From positions 15,810,001 through 15,874,000 of the forward strand of contig OY783205.1 of assembly GCA_963678705.1 (NCBI GenBank): a DNA stretch of 64,000 nt, written 5' to 3'. The stretch comes from Panorpa germanica (taxonomy: Eukaryota > Arthropoda > Insecta > Mecoptera > Panorpidae). A model generated the notes under the pieces. It ran no database searches, was not told where the DNA came from, and worked only from the letters and a program-made list of their open reading frames with translations. Shown here piece after piece: positions 35,016-48,063 of this stretch. A program made the position numbers and the translations under genes. How positions within the stretch are numbered: position 1 is the first letter of the stretch; each line of letters opens with the position of its first letter.

Positions 35016-35180
35016 CTAGCTTTTACCCCCGTCGCAAGCGACGTCTGTCTTTTGTGCGTGGCTTGAACTTCATATAAAAATTTAAATTCCACTTGAGTTT
35101 ACCACCGTCGCAAAGCGATGACTTTTTGGCGTGTATGATTTGAATTCAATAAAATAATTCGTAATAACATTTCATATTTA

Positions 35181-38100
35181 TAGACCAGTGTAGAAGCCGT
35201 CAAAAATAATTAAAAACGTAAAAAAATTAAAGTAGAATGAAACCTATTGGAAATGGAAGGGAATACTACTAAAATGAAAGGAAAAATAAATTACGGTCGA
35301 TCTGAGGTTGGGAAGGGGTAGGGGGTGAGGTTTTAAGGGTAAAAATCGGTAAATATCGATTTCCGGCAAAACTACAAGTCCTATCGAAAAAAGTTAAATC
35401 GCAAAGTTGTAGATAATAAAAAGATCTACAACTTTTGTACCTACACTTTTTCTCCATAACCTCAAAATTTATGTAAAAAATCTAAAAAACAACATTTTTG
35501 ATTTTTTATTTTTATCTTTTACAAAAAAATTTTTTTTTTCATGATATTTGGTGAAAACTTACCTCTTTATGTCCCAAACACACTGGAATTTTGAAGATTT
35601 AAAATATTAATTTTTTCACCCTATTTTGACTCGATATCGAAGAAATAACCCTAATTTTCAATCGAAAATTCTCACGTCAAAATATCTGATTTTTCAAAAA
35701 AGTCGATGGGCTTTTTGTTCGTTGAAATCTCTATTTTGTAAGGTGTAAAAAAAAATATACATTACTATGGAAAAAATTTTTAGAAAATGCAAAAAAACGA
35801 AAAATACTAAAATTCGAAATTTTTTTTTTAATCTTTATGTACAATTTTGAGGTATTCATTAAAATTTTTACTTTAATTACTCGAAAAACGTTAGGTTCCA
35901 TGTTAGATTAATAAACAAAAAAATTACAAACCAATTAAACATAAATATCGCAAAAAACATAGTTGTTGTAAATATTAAAAATACGATTTAAAGGGGATTT
36001 TATTAAAAAAATGTGACTACTGTTATTTTTTTCAGTAATAAAAGTTGATTTATTAAATTTTCATTACATTTATGTATTAGAAAATCTCATTAGATAGAAA
36101 TATACACGTAAATCGTACTATTGAGTAGAGATTTTTTTTAATGATTACACTATACATTATATTATTTCTAAAAGCATTAATCTTTGTATTTATCAAAACA
36201 TAGTATTCAATTCGAATCACTTATTCATCAGTTTCTGTCTTTTTGATGGTATTTCTTGATCGTTGGATTCGACAGGCCTTTCTGATTCTAGTAGATCTTC
36301 GACATCTTCAAGACCATCACCGTCTTCGTCTCTAACATTATTTTCGGTCTGCATTGGTTCTTCATCCGCAATTTCATCTGAATCATTAACTTCCTCGTAG
36401 ATTTTTTTCTCCACATTGGCGCAATGTTCAGAACCATCACAATTTGAGCATAAATTTGTGCATTTTAAACCATGTTTTCGGCAGCCACATTTTAAACTAT
36501 TACATCCAGTTTCACAGCTGCAGCAAATAGTTTTCAGCAATTTTTCCGGAATTAATTCCATTTCTGTAAATTTGGGCATAATTCCATGTTGATGTTGCTT
36601 CCAGCCCCAATCTGTTGCTGTCAATTCATTACCCAGCCACGTTTGAAGCTGATAATATGCCCTGTAACAATGTTGTTCTGCTGCACCTTCTGTGGGTGGG
36701 AGATTTGCCAATATGAAAGATGATTTAATTTGCCAATTGAAATTTTTGAAATCTTAATTGATTCAGTGATATATTATCCTTTTTACATTTATAAATAGAT
36801 TTAATTAATTTCAATCCATTTTTTTTATATCTTCTTTGTTTACATCTTTTTTAAAAAAAATATTAGCCAAATTTGACAAATTTTGATTGTCTAATAATGA
36901 ATTTACGATAGTTATCTTTCCTTTTCCGGCAAATCCAGATGTTGTGTCGCAACCAGAAAAGCAATGCAGAAATGCAACGATGTTTTTGACGGATTCACAC
37001 TTGAAACTATTAGACGTGAAAAGAAGATCTTTTATATTTCCAGAACCGGGCTTGAGAAAATAAATTTTATGATTATTAGAATTTAATTGATTCAAAAGGA
37101 CCAAAAGATCAATATCTTGTCCTACAACAATGACAGTTTTATTAGTATCTTTGGCAATTTCTATCGAGGTCTTAATAATGTCAGCTGATCACTGTAATCT
37201 GTCACAGTAATTGATTTTTCAATTTCATGGTACCCATCAAAAACTATACAGCTGTCTGCTGCGTAATGTTTTTCTACATAGTGTAAATATATATTCATGA
37301 TCTCTTCCAACGTTTCATTTTTCTGCCAAATTACTTTGTGTAGTAAAAATCCACCGTCGACGACATGCACAATGCCGTCAAAATGCGTTGGTCTATTCGT
37401 ACTCACAAATAATTCGTAGAGCTGAGATTTAACGTTTTTCCTGAAGCCATTTTCGGTAAAAAGAGATAATGGAAAAGGTGCAAGCTCGTATTGTATATAA
37501 GTTTCCATATCTTTTTTACTGTCGATCGTTAGAGATATTCTTTGAAATATCAATAACGGATCAATTGCTATAATATCTCCGTTTACTTTAACAGAAGATT
37601 GGACCGTTTTTAGAGACAAGACTTCACTCAGGTCACTCAGGTATATAGGTATAATTTTAAAATAGCAATAAATAGGCATCTACGCATATAATTTAAAGAA
37701 AATTCGACAATTTTCTCAAAATTTTGTAGATGTCATATTAAATATTAACTTTATTAACTTATTTAGTTGTTAATTATAGTAGTACATTTCGACTTGCAAT
37801 TTTTTGTTTATTAATCTAACATGGTCCCTAACGTTTTTCGAGTAATTAAAGTAAAAATTTTAATGAATACCTCAAAATTGTACATAAAGATTAAAAAAAA
37901 AATTTCGAATTTTAGTATTTTTCGTTTTTTTGCATTTTCTGAAAATTTTTTCCATAGTAATGTATATTTTTTTTTACACCTTACAAAATAGAGATTTCAA
38001 CGAACAAAAAGCCCATCGACTTTTTTGAAAAATCAGATATTTTGACGTGAGAATTTTCGATTGAAAATTAGGGTTATTTTTTCGATATCGAGTCAAAATA

Positions 38101-38519
38101 GGGTGAAAAAATTAATATTTTAAATCTTCAAAATTCCAGTGTGTTTGGGACATAAAGAGGTAAGTTTTCACCAAATATCATGAAAAAAAAAATTTTTTTG
38201 TAAAAGATAAAAATAAAAAATCAAAAATGTGGTTTTTTGGATTTTTTACATGAATTTTGAGGTTATGGAGAAAAAGTGTAGGTACAATCTTTTATTTCTA
38301 CAACTTTGCCATTTAACTTTTTTCGATAGGACTTGTAGTTTTGCCGGAAATCGAGATTTACCGATTTTTACCCTTAAAACCTCACCCCCTACCCCTTCCC
38401 ATCCTCAGATCGACCGTAATTTATTTTTCCTTTTATTTCAGTAGTATTCCCTTCCATTTCCAATAGGTTTCATTCTACTTTAATTTTTTTATGTTTCTAA
38501 AATTATCTACCCTGGTCTA
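35181..38519 (-). mobile_element. DNA transposon with long TIRs and TTA target duplication
   Basis: Both ends begin TAGACCAG-GTAGA. Long terminal inverted repeats, about 745 bp on the left (35181 to about 35926) and 720 bp on the right (37799-38519), differ by few changes apart from a short indel near the tips. TTA is duplicated at 35178-35180 and 38520-38522, and the empty site is visible in neighbouring Helitron units. The interior encodes a nuclease-like protein. A 3-bp duplication and an XPG/FEN-like nuclease recall the Academ superfamily, but I cannot confirm that class. Confidence 0.75.
36217..37679 (-). pseudogene. XPG/FEN-like nuclease with C-terminal CXC cysteine cluster, copy 1
   Basis: Three frames in order. 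The first (37161-37679) has HVVDGGFLLHKVIW and SCIVFDGY, with acidic residues where PIN/FEN folds place metal ligands. The second (36811-37104, extended upstream by an ADIIKTSIEIAK frame) has VIVVGQDIDLLVLL and HCFSGCDTTSGFAGKGK, which resembles the FEN/XPG GCDY-GIG region. The third (36217-36711) has LPPTEGAAEQHCYRAYYQLQTWLG, DWGWK and a C-rich cluster, CCSCETGCNSLKCGCRKHGLKC, like CXC/tesmin motifs, then an acidic tail. Frameshifts lie near 37170, 36811 and 36730. The segment linking the first two pieces seems short, so an internal deletion is likely. The protein family recurs in invertebrate repeats. Probably the transposon's own protein, now dead. Confidence 0.65.
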
Positions 38520-39255
38520 TTAACTCTATTTTTAAATTGAAATAAATAATAAACTCGCTCAATAATAAATTGACTAAAAAAAATATTTATCAAAATAAAA
38601 AATATTTTCAATTTATGCGTTATTTGACCAATTTTTTTTCAAAATTTGGTATTTTTTTTTTGATTCGTAAATAAGTTACCAAGGTTAGCCTATATACAAA
38701 ATTTCAACTTTCTAGCACAATTTTTACTCTCGGCAAACACTGCCCCCCGTGCCCCCAAATAAAATTTCGAAGTTTTGAATTTTTTTTTATTAATAATATA
38801 CTTAATTATTCTAGAATCCAGAATATGAACTTTCTACAAAGTTCTATACCGGGCCCCCGAATTTCTTCAACCCCTCCTTTTTCAATTTTTGAATTTCTAA
38901 TTCTTGAGAAATGTCAGCATTGAATACCTTAATACACATGCAAAATTTGAACTTTTTATCTTTTACGAATTAAAAGTTATTGAGCAAAATGTAAAATTTC
39001 TTTTTTTAGTTTTTCCAAAATTACGGATTTCCAGGAAATTCAGGAAAAAATTCAGGATAGCCAAAAGTCTTAGAATTTTTTTCTCTACGAAATAGCAAAT
39101 TTTCAAAAACATTGACGGAGCCGTTCTCATTCTACCATACGAATTTCAGCAACAAACAAACATATAAACATATAAATATACACCTGGGACATTATAATAT
39201 ATGATGATAAGAATATAAGAAAACAAACATACACCTCGGACATTATAATATAGGA

Positions 39256-39944
39256 CTAGCTTTTACCCCCGTCGCAAGCGACGTTTGTTTTTTGTGAGTG
39301 GCTTGAATTTCAAGTCAAAATTTAATTCCATTTTTAAATTGAAATAATAAATAAACTCGTCCTATATTGATTTAACATTTAATAACAATTAATTTTTCAT
39401 ACAAACTGACTAAGAAAATACATTTTTTAATTCAAAATAAAAAATATTTTCAAATTATGCGTTATTTGACCAACTTTTTTTCAAAATTTGGGATTTTTTT
39501 TTTCGATTCGTAAATAAGTTACCAAGGTTAGCCTATATACAAAATTTCAATTTTCTAGCACAATTTTTACTCTCGGCAAATACTGCCCCCGTGCCCCCCA
39601 ATTAAATTTTGAAATTTTAAATTTTTTTTTATTGATAATATACTTAATTATTCTAGAATCCAGAATATGAACTTTCTCCAAAGTTCCCTAACGGGCCAAC
39701 GAATTTCTTCAACCCCCCCTTTTTCAATTTTTGAATTTTTAAATTTTGAGAAATGCCAGCATTGAATACCTTAATACACATACAAAATTTCAACTTTCTA
39801 TCTTTTACGAATTAAAAGTAATACAGCAAAAAAGGAATCACTTTTTTCCAGATTTTCCAAAATTACGGGTTTCCAGAAAATTCAAGGAAAAATCCGGGGA
39901 CGCCAAAAGTCTTAGAATTTTTTTCTCTACGAAATAGAAAATTT
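39256..39944 (-). mobile_element. Helitron-like unit 4, cut at the block join
   Basis: Starts with CTAG and the hairpin (GCGACGTTTG variant) and is cut at the first block join. It is repeated as 44113-44801 and completed at 48064-48800. Confidence 0.65.
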
Positions 39945-42474
39945 AAAGGGGATTTTATTAAAAAAATGTGACTACTGTTATTTTTTTCAGTAATAAAAGT
40001 TGATTTATTAAATTTTCATTACATTTATGTATTAGAAAATCTCATTAGATAGAAATATACACGTAAATCGTACTATTGAGTAGAGATTTTTTTTAATGAT
40101 TACACTATACATTATATTATTTCTAAAAGCATTAATCTTTGTATTTATCAAAACATAGTATTCAATTCGAATCACTTATTCATCAGTTTCTGTCTTTTTG
40201 ATGGTATTTCTTGATCGTTGGATTCGACAGGCCTTTCTGATTCTAGTAGATCTTCGACATCTTCAAGACCATCACCGTCTTCGTCTCTAACATTATTTTC
40301 GGTCTGCATTGGTTCTTCATCCGCAATTTCATCTGAATCATTAACTTCCTCGTAGATTTTTTTCTCCACATTGGCGCAATGTTCAGAACCATCACAATTT
40401 GAGCATAAATTTGTGCATTTTAAACCATGTTTTCGGCAGCCACATTTTAAACTATTACATCCAGTTTCACAGCTGCAGCAAATAGTTTTCAGCAATTTTT
40501 CCGGAATTAATTCCATTTCTGTAAATTTGGGCATAATTCCATGTTGATGTTGCTTCCAGCCCCAATCTGTTGCTGTCAATTCATTACCCAGCCACGTTTG
40601 AAGCTGATAATATGCCCTGTAACAATGTTGTTCTGCTGCACCTTCTGTGGGTGGGAGATTTGCCAATATGAAAGATGATTTAATTTGCCAATTGAAATTT
40701 TTGAAATCTTAATTGATTCAGTGATATATTATCCTTTTTACATTTATAAATAGATTTAATTAATTTCAATCCATTTTTTTTATATCTTCTTTGTTTACAT
40801 CTTTTTTAAAAAAAATATTAGCCAAATTTGACAAATTTTGATTGTCTAATAATGAATTTACGATAGTTATCTTTCCTTTTCCGGCAAATCCAGATGTTGT
40901 GTCGCAACCAGAAAAGCAATGCAGAAATGCAACGATGTTTTTGACGGATTCACACTTGAAACTATTAGACGTGAAAAGAAGATCTTTTATATTTCCAGAA
41001 CCGGGCTTGAGAAAATAAATTTTATGATTATTAGAATTTAATTGATTCAAAAGGACCAAAAGATCAATATCTTGTCCTACAACAATGACAGTTTTATTAG
41101 TATCTTTGGCAATTTCTATCGAGGTCTTAATAATGTCAGCTGATCACTGTAATCTGTCACAGTAATTGATTTTTCAATTTCATGGTACCCATCAAAAACT
41201 ATACAGCTGTCTGCTGCGTAATGTTTTTCTACATAGTGTAAATATATATTCATGATCTCTTCCAACGTTTCATTTTTCTGCCAAATTACTTTGTGTAGTA
41301 AAAATCCACCGTCGACGACATGCACAATGCCGTCAAAATGCGTTGGTCTATTCGTACTCACAAATAATTCGTAGAGCTGAGATTTAACGTTTTTCCTGAA
41401 GCCATTTTCGGTAAAAAGAGATAATGGAAAAGGTGCAAGCTCGTATTGTATATAAGTTTCCATATCTTTTTTACTGTCGATCGTTAGAGATATTCTTTGA
41501 AATATCAATAACGGATCAATTGCTATAATATCTCCGTTTACTTTAACAGAAGATTGGACCGTTTTTAGAGACAAGACTTCACTCAGGTCACTCAGGTATA
41601 TAGGTATAATTTTAAAATAGCAATAAATAGGCATCTACGCATATAATTTAAAGAAAATTCGACAATTTTCTCAAAATTTTGTAGATGTCATATTAAATAT
41701 TAACTTTATTAACTTATTTAGTTGTTAATTATAGTAGTACATTTCGACTTGCAATTTTTTGTTTATTAATCTAACATGGTCCCTAACGTTTTTCGAGTAA
41801 TTAAAGTAAAAATTTTAATGAATACCTCAAAATTGTACATAAAGATTAAAAAAAAAATTTCGAATTTTAGTATTTTTCGTTTTTTTGCATTTTCTGAAAA
41901 TTTTTTCCATAGTAATGTATATTTTTTTTTACACCTTACAAAATAGAGATTTCAACGAACAAAAAGCCCATCGACTTTTTTGAAAAATCAGATATTTTGA
42001 CGTGAGAATTTTCGATTGAAAATTAGGGTTATTTTTTCGATATCGAGTCAAAATAGGGTGAAAAAATTAATATTTTAAATCTTCAAAATTCCAGTGTGTT
42101 TGGGACATAAAGAGGTAAGTTTTCACCAAATATCATGAAAAAAAAAATTTTTTAGTAAAAGATAAAAATAAAAAATCAAAAATGTGGTTTTTTGGATTTT
42201 TTACATGAATTTTGAGGTTATGGAGAAAAAGTGTAGGTACAATCTTTTATTTCTACAACTTTGCCATTTAACTTTTTTCGATAGGACTTGTAGTTTTGCC
42301 GGAAATCGAGATTTACCGATTTTTACCCTTAAAACCTCACCCCCTACCCCTTCCCATCCTCAGATCGACCGTAATTTATTTTTCCTTTTATTTCAGTAGT
42401 ATTCCCTTCCATTTCCAATAGGTTTCATTCTACTTTAATTTTTTTATGTTTCTAAAATTATCTACCCTGGTCTA
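39945..42474 (-). mobile_element. DNA transposon copy 2, left end missing
   Basis: Lacks the left inverted repeat because the block boundary cuts through the element; the right end (CTGGTCTA) and right TTA are kept. It differs from copy 1 by at least one base in a T-run near 42150. Confidence 0.8.
40172..41634 (-). pseudogene. XPG/FEN-like nuclease with CXC cluster, copy 2
   Basis: The three pieces have the same predicted sequence as copy 1, with frameshifts at the same places. The protein was therefore broken before the block was duplicated. See the copy at 36217 for domains. Confidence 0.65.
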
Positions 42475-43156
42475 TTAACTCTATTTTTAAATTGAAATAA
42501 ATAATAAACTCGCTCAATAATAAATTGACTAAAAAAAATATTTATCAAAATAAAAAATATTTTCAATTTATGCGTTATTTGACCAATTTTTTTTCAAAAT
42601 TTGGTATTTTTTTTTTGATTCGTAAATAAGTTACCAAGGTTAGCCTATATACAAAATTTCAACTTTCTAGCACAATTTTTACTCTCGGCAAACACTGCCC
42701 CCCGTGCCCCCAAATAAAATTTCGAAGTTTTGAATTTTTTTTTATTAATAATATACTTAATTATTCTAGAATCCAGAATATGAACTTTCTACAAAGTTCT
42801 ATACCGGGCCCCCGAATTTCTTCAACCCCTCCTTTTTCAATTTTTGAATTTCTAATTCTTGAGAAATGTCAGCATTGAATACCTTAATACACATGCAAAA
42901 TTTGAACTTTTTATCTTTTACGAATTAAAAGTTATTGAGCAAAATGTAAAATTTCTTTTTTTAGTTTTTCCAAAATTACGGATTTCCAGGAAATTCAGGA
43001 AAAAATTCAGGATAGCCAAAAGTCTTAGAATTTTTTTCTCTACGAAATAGCAAATTTTCAAAAACATTGACGGAGCCGTTCTCATTCTACCATACGAATT
43101 TCAGCAACAAACAAACATATAAACATATAAATATACACCTGGGACATTATAATATA

Positions 43157-44052
43157 CTAGCTTTTACCCCCGTCGCAAGCGACGTTTGTCTTTTGTGTGT
43201 GGCTTGAACTTCATGTAAAAATTTAAATTCCAGTAACGTTTACCCCCGTCGCAAAGCGAAGTCTTCTTGGCGTGTATGATTTGAAACCAATAAAATAATT
43301 CGTAATTACATTTCATATTTAACTGTTCTATTTTTAAATTGAAATAATAAATAAACTCGCGCACATATACATGACATATAAATTGACTAAAAAAAATTAT
43401 TTTTTTTAACAAAATAAAAAATATTTTCAATTTATGCGTTATTTGACCAACTTTTTTTCAAAATTTGGGATTTTTTTTTTCGATTCGTAAATAAGTTACC
43501 AAGATTAGCCTATATACAAAATTTCAACTTTCTGGCACAATTTTTACTCTCGGCAAATACTGCCCCCGTGCCCCCAAATAAAATTTTGGAATTTTGAATT
43601 TTTTTTATTAATAATATACTTAATTATTCTAGAATCCAGAATATGAACTTTCTCCAAAGTTCCCTACCGGGCCCCCGAATTTCTTCAACCCCCCCTTTTT
43701 CACTTTTTGAATTTCTAATTTTTGAAAAATGTCAGCATTGAATACCTTAATACACATGCAAAATTTCAACTTTCTATCTTTTACGAATTAAAAGTAATAC
43801 AGCAAAAAAGGGTTCACTTTTTTTCCAGTTTTTCCAAAATTACGGGTTTCCAGGAAATTCAGGGAAAAATCCGAGGACGCCAAAAGTCTTAGAATTTTTT
43901 TCTCTACGAAATAGGAAATTTTTAAAAACTTCCATGGAGCCGTTTTCGAGCTACCATACGAATCGCGTAAACATATAAGAATATAAACATATAAGAATAT
44001 AAGAATATAAACATATAAGAAAATAAACATACACCTCGGACATTATAATATA
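43157..44052 (-). mobile_element. Extra Helitron-like unit present only in the middle block
   Basis: Inserted at, or lost from, the linker CATTATAATATA, which appears on both sides. It has both terminal hairpins. Blocks one and three have only the linker with a GAT-type microsatellite, so this accounts for the 902-bp length difference. Confidence 0.7.
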
Positions 44053-44112
44053 TGATGATGATGATAAGAATATAAGAAAACAAACATACACCTCGGACAT
44101 TATAATATAGGA

Positions 44113-44801
44113 CTAGCTTTTACCCCCGTCGCAAGCGACGTTTGTTTTTTGTGAGTGGCTTGAATTTCAAGTCAAAATTTAATTCCATTTTTAAATTGAA
44201 ATAATAAATAAACTCGTCCTATATTGATTTAACATTTAATAACAATTAATTTTTCATACAAACTGACTAAGAAAATACATTTTTTAATTCAAAATAAAAA
44301 ATATTTTCAAATTATGCGTTATTTGACCAACTTTTTTTCAAAATTTGGGATTTTTTTTTTCGATTCGTAAATAAGTTACCAAGGTTAGCCTATATACAAA
44401 ATTTCAATTTTCTAGCACAATTTTTACTCTCGGCAAATACTGCCCCCGTGCCCCCCAATTAAATTTTGAAATTTTAAATTTTTTTTTATTGATAATATAC
44501 TTAATTATTCTAGAATCCAGAATATGAACTTTCTCCAAAGTTCCCTAACGGGCCAACGAATTTCTTCAACCCCCCCTTTTTCAATTTTTGAATTTTTAAA
44601 TTTTGAGAAATGCCAGCATTGAATACCTTAATACACATACAAAATTTCAACTTTCTATCTTTTACGAATTAAAAGTAATACAGCAAAAAAGGAATCACTT
44701 TTTTCCAGATTTTCCAAAATTACGGGTTTCCAGAAAATTCAAGGAAAAATCCGGGGACGCCAAAAGTCTTAGAATTTTTTTCTCTACGAAATAGAAAATT
44801 T
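44113..44801 (-). mobile_element. Helitron-like unit, second copy of unit 4
   Basis: Repeats 39256-39944 and is cut at the second block join. Confidence 0.65.
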
Positions 44802-47331
44802 AAAGGGGATTTTATTAAAAAAATGTGACTACTGTTATTTTTTTCAGTAATAAAAGTTGATTTATTAAATTTTCATTACATTTATGTATTAGAAAATCTC
44901 ATTAGATAGAAATATACACGTAAATCGTACTATTGAGTAGAGATTTTTTTTAATGATTACACTATACATTATATTATTTCTAAAAGCATTAATCTTTGTA
45001 TTTATCAAAACATAGTATTCAATTCGAATCACTTATTCATCAGTTTCTGTCTTTTTGATGGTATTTCTTGATCGTTGGATTCGACAGGCCTTTCTGATTC
45101 TAGTAGATCTTCGACATCTTCAAGACCATCACCGTCTTCGTCTCTAACATTATTTTCGGTCTGCATTGGTTCTTCATCCGCAATTTCATCTGAATCATTA
45201 ACTTCCTCGTAGATTTTTTTCTCCACATTGGCGCAATGTTCAGAACCATCACAATTTGAGCATAAATTTGTGCATTTTAAACCATGTTTTCGGCAGCCAC
45301 ATTTTAAACTATTACATCCAGTTTCACAGCTGCAGCAAATAGTTTTCAGCAATTTTTCCGGAATTAATTCCATTTCTGTAAATTTGGGCATAATTCCATG
45401 TTGATGTTGCTTCCAGCCCCAATCTGTTGCTGTCAATTCATTACCCAGCCACGTTTGAAGCTGATAATATGCCCTGTAACAATGTTGTTCTGCTGCACCT
45501 TCTGTGGGTGGGAGATTTGCCAATATGAAAGATGATTTAATTTGCCAATTGAAATTTTTGAAATCTTAATTGATTCAGTGATATATTATCCTTTTTACAT
45601 TTATAAATAGATTTAATTAATTTCAATCCATTTTTTTTATATCTTCTTTGTTTACATCTTTTTTAAAAAAAATATTAGCCAAATTTGACAAATTTTGATT
45701 GTCTAATAATGAATTTACGATAGTTATCTTTCCTTTTCCGGCAAATCCAGATGTTGTGTCGCAACCAGAAAAGCAATGCAGAAATGCAACGATGTTTTTG
45801 ACGGATTCACACTTGAAACTATTAGACGTGAAAAGAAGATCTTTTATATTTCCAGAACCGGGCTTGAGAAAATAAATTTTATGATTATTAGAATTTAATT
45901 GATTCAAAAGGACCAAAAGATCAATATCTTGTCCTACAACAATGACAGTTTTATTAGTATCTTTGGCAATTTCTATCGAGGTCTTAATAATGTCAGCTGA
46001 TCACTGTAATCTGTCACAGTAATTGATTTTTCAATTTCATGGTACCCATCAAAAACTATACAGCTGTCTGCTGCGTAATGTTTTTCTACATAGTGTAAAT
46101 ATATATTCATGATCTCTTCCAACGTTTCATTTTTCTGCCAAATTACTTTGTGTAGTAAAAATCCACCGTCGACGACATGCACAATGCCGTCAAAATGCGT
46201 TGGTCTATTCGTACTCACAAATAATTCGTAGAGCTGAGATTTAACGTTTTTCCTGAAGCCATTTTCGGTAAAAAGAGATAATGGAAAAGGTGCAAGCTCG
46301 TATTGTATATAAGTTTCCATATCTTTTTTACTGTCGATCGTTAGAGATATTCTTTGAAATATCAATAACGGATCAATTGCTATAATATCTCCGTTTACTT
46401 TAACAGAAGATTGGACCGTTTTTAGAGACAAGACTTCACTCAGGTCACTCAGGTATATAGGTATAATTTTAAAATAGCAATAAATAGGCATCTACGCATA
46501 TAATTTAAAGAAAATTCGACAATTTTCTCAAAATTTTGTAGATGTCATATTAAATATTAACTTTATTAACTTATTTAGTTGTTAATTATAGTAGTACATT
46601 TCGACTTGCAATTTTTTGTTTATTAATCTAACATGGTCCCTAACGTTTTTCGAGTAATTAAAGTAAAAATTTTAATGAATACCTCAAAATTGTACATAAA
46701 GATTAAAAAAAAAATTTCGAATTTTAGTATTTTTCGTTTTTTTGCATTTTCTGAAAATTTTTTCCATAGTAATGTATATTTTTTTTTACACCTTACAAAA
46801 TAGAGATTTCAACGAACAAAAAGCCCATCGACTTTTTTGAAAAATCAGATATTTTGACGTGAGAATTTTCGATTGAAAATTAGGGTTATTTTTTCGATAT
46901 CGAGTCAAAATAGGGTGAAAAAATTAATATTTTAAATCTTCAAAATTCCAGTGTGTTTGGGACATAAAGAGGTAAGTTTTCACCAAATATCATGAAAAAA
47001 AAAATTTTTTTGTAAAAGATAAAAATAAAAAATCAAAAATGTGGTTTTTTGGATTTTTTACATGAATTTTGAGGTTATGGAGAAAAAGTGTAGGTACAAT
47101 CTTTTATTTCTACAACTTTGCCATTTAACTTTTTTCGATAGGACTTGTAGTTTTGCCGGAAATCGAGATTTACCGATTTTTACCCTTAAAACCTCACCCC
47201 CTACCCCTTCCCATCCTCAGATCGACCGTAATTTATTTTTCCTTTTATTTCAGTAGTATTCCCTTCCATTTCCAATAGGTTTCATTCTACTTTAATTTTT
47301 TTATGTTTCTAAAATTATCTACCCTGGTCTA
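44802..47331 (-). mobile_element. DNA transposon copy 3, left end missing
   Basis: Same structure as copy 2: the left inverted repeat is missing, the right end is intact. Confidence 0.8.
45029..46491 (-). pseudogene. XPG/FEN-like nuclease with CXC cluster, copy 3
   Basis: Predicted pieces identical to copies 1 and 2, with the same frameshifts and the same short link between the first two pieces. Confidence 0.65.
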
Positions 47332-48063
47332 TTAACTCTATTTTTAAATTGAAATAAATAATAAACTCGCTCAATAATAAATTGACTAAAAAAAATATTT
47401 ATCAAAATAAAAAATATTTTCAATTTATGCGTTATTTGACCAATTTTTTTTCAAAATTTGGTATTTTTTTTTTGATTCGTAAATAAGTTACCAAGGTTAG
47501 CCTATATACAAAATTTCAACTTTCTAGCACAATTTTTACTCTCGGCAAACACTGCCCCCCGTGCCCCCAAATAAAATTTCGAAGTTTTGAATTTTTTTTT
47601 ATTAATAATATACTTAATTATTCTAGAATCCAGAATATGAACTTTCTACAAAGTTCTATACCGGGCCCCCGAATTTCTTCAACCCCTCCTTTTTCAATTT
47701 TTGAATTTCTAATTCTTGAGAAATGTCAGCATTGAATACCTTAATACACATGCAAAATTTGAACTTTTTATCTTTTACGAATTAAAAGTTATTGAGCAAA
47801 ATGTAAAATTTCTTTTTTTAGTTTTTCCAAAATTACGGATTTCCAGGAAATTCAGGAAAAAATTCAGGATAGCCAAAAGTCTTAGAATTTTTTTCTCTAC
47901 GAAATAGCAAATTTTCAAAAACATTGACGGAGCCGTTCTCATTCTACCATACGAATTTCAGCAACAAACAAACATATAAACATATAAATATACACCTGGG
48001 ACATTATAATATATGATAAGAATATAAGAAAACAAACATACACCTCGGACATTATAATATAGG

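Larger units (their letters stand above)
35016..39195 (-). mobile_element. Helitron-like unit 3, split by a DNA transposon
   Basis: Its left part (35016-35180) and right part (38523-39195) join into one unit once the 3339-bp transposon and one TTA are removed: ATTTCATATTTA continues with ACTCTATTTTTAAATTG as in unit 1. Confidence 0.75.

Noticed and set aside
38229..38444. 71-residue frame repeated at 42184 and 47041
   Set aside because: Lies inside the transposon's inverted repeat, has no domain, and is repeated only because the block was triplicated.
35181..38519. piggyBac (TTAA) or Harbinger assignment
   Set aside because: The duplicated target is TTA, not TTAA, and no DDE transposase or Myb-like partner is visible. 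The coding remains look nuclease-like instead.
38904..39095. 63-residue frame of similar form at 38904, 39746, 42859, 44603, 47716, 48555 and 49868
   Set aside because: Recurs because it sits in the conserved part of Helitron-like units. At 38904 the frame opens with TTG rather than ATG, and other units read into different ends. Conservation looks like repeat identity rather than protein selection, though a codon-level test could be run.
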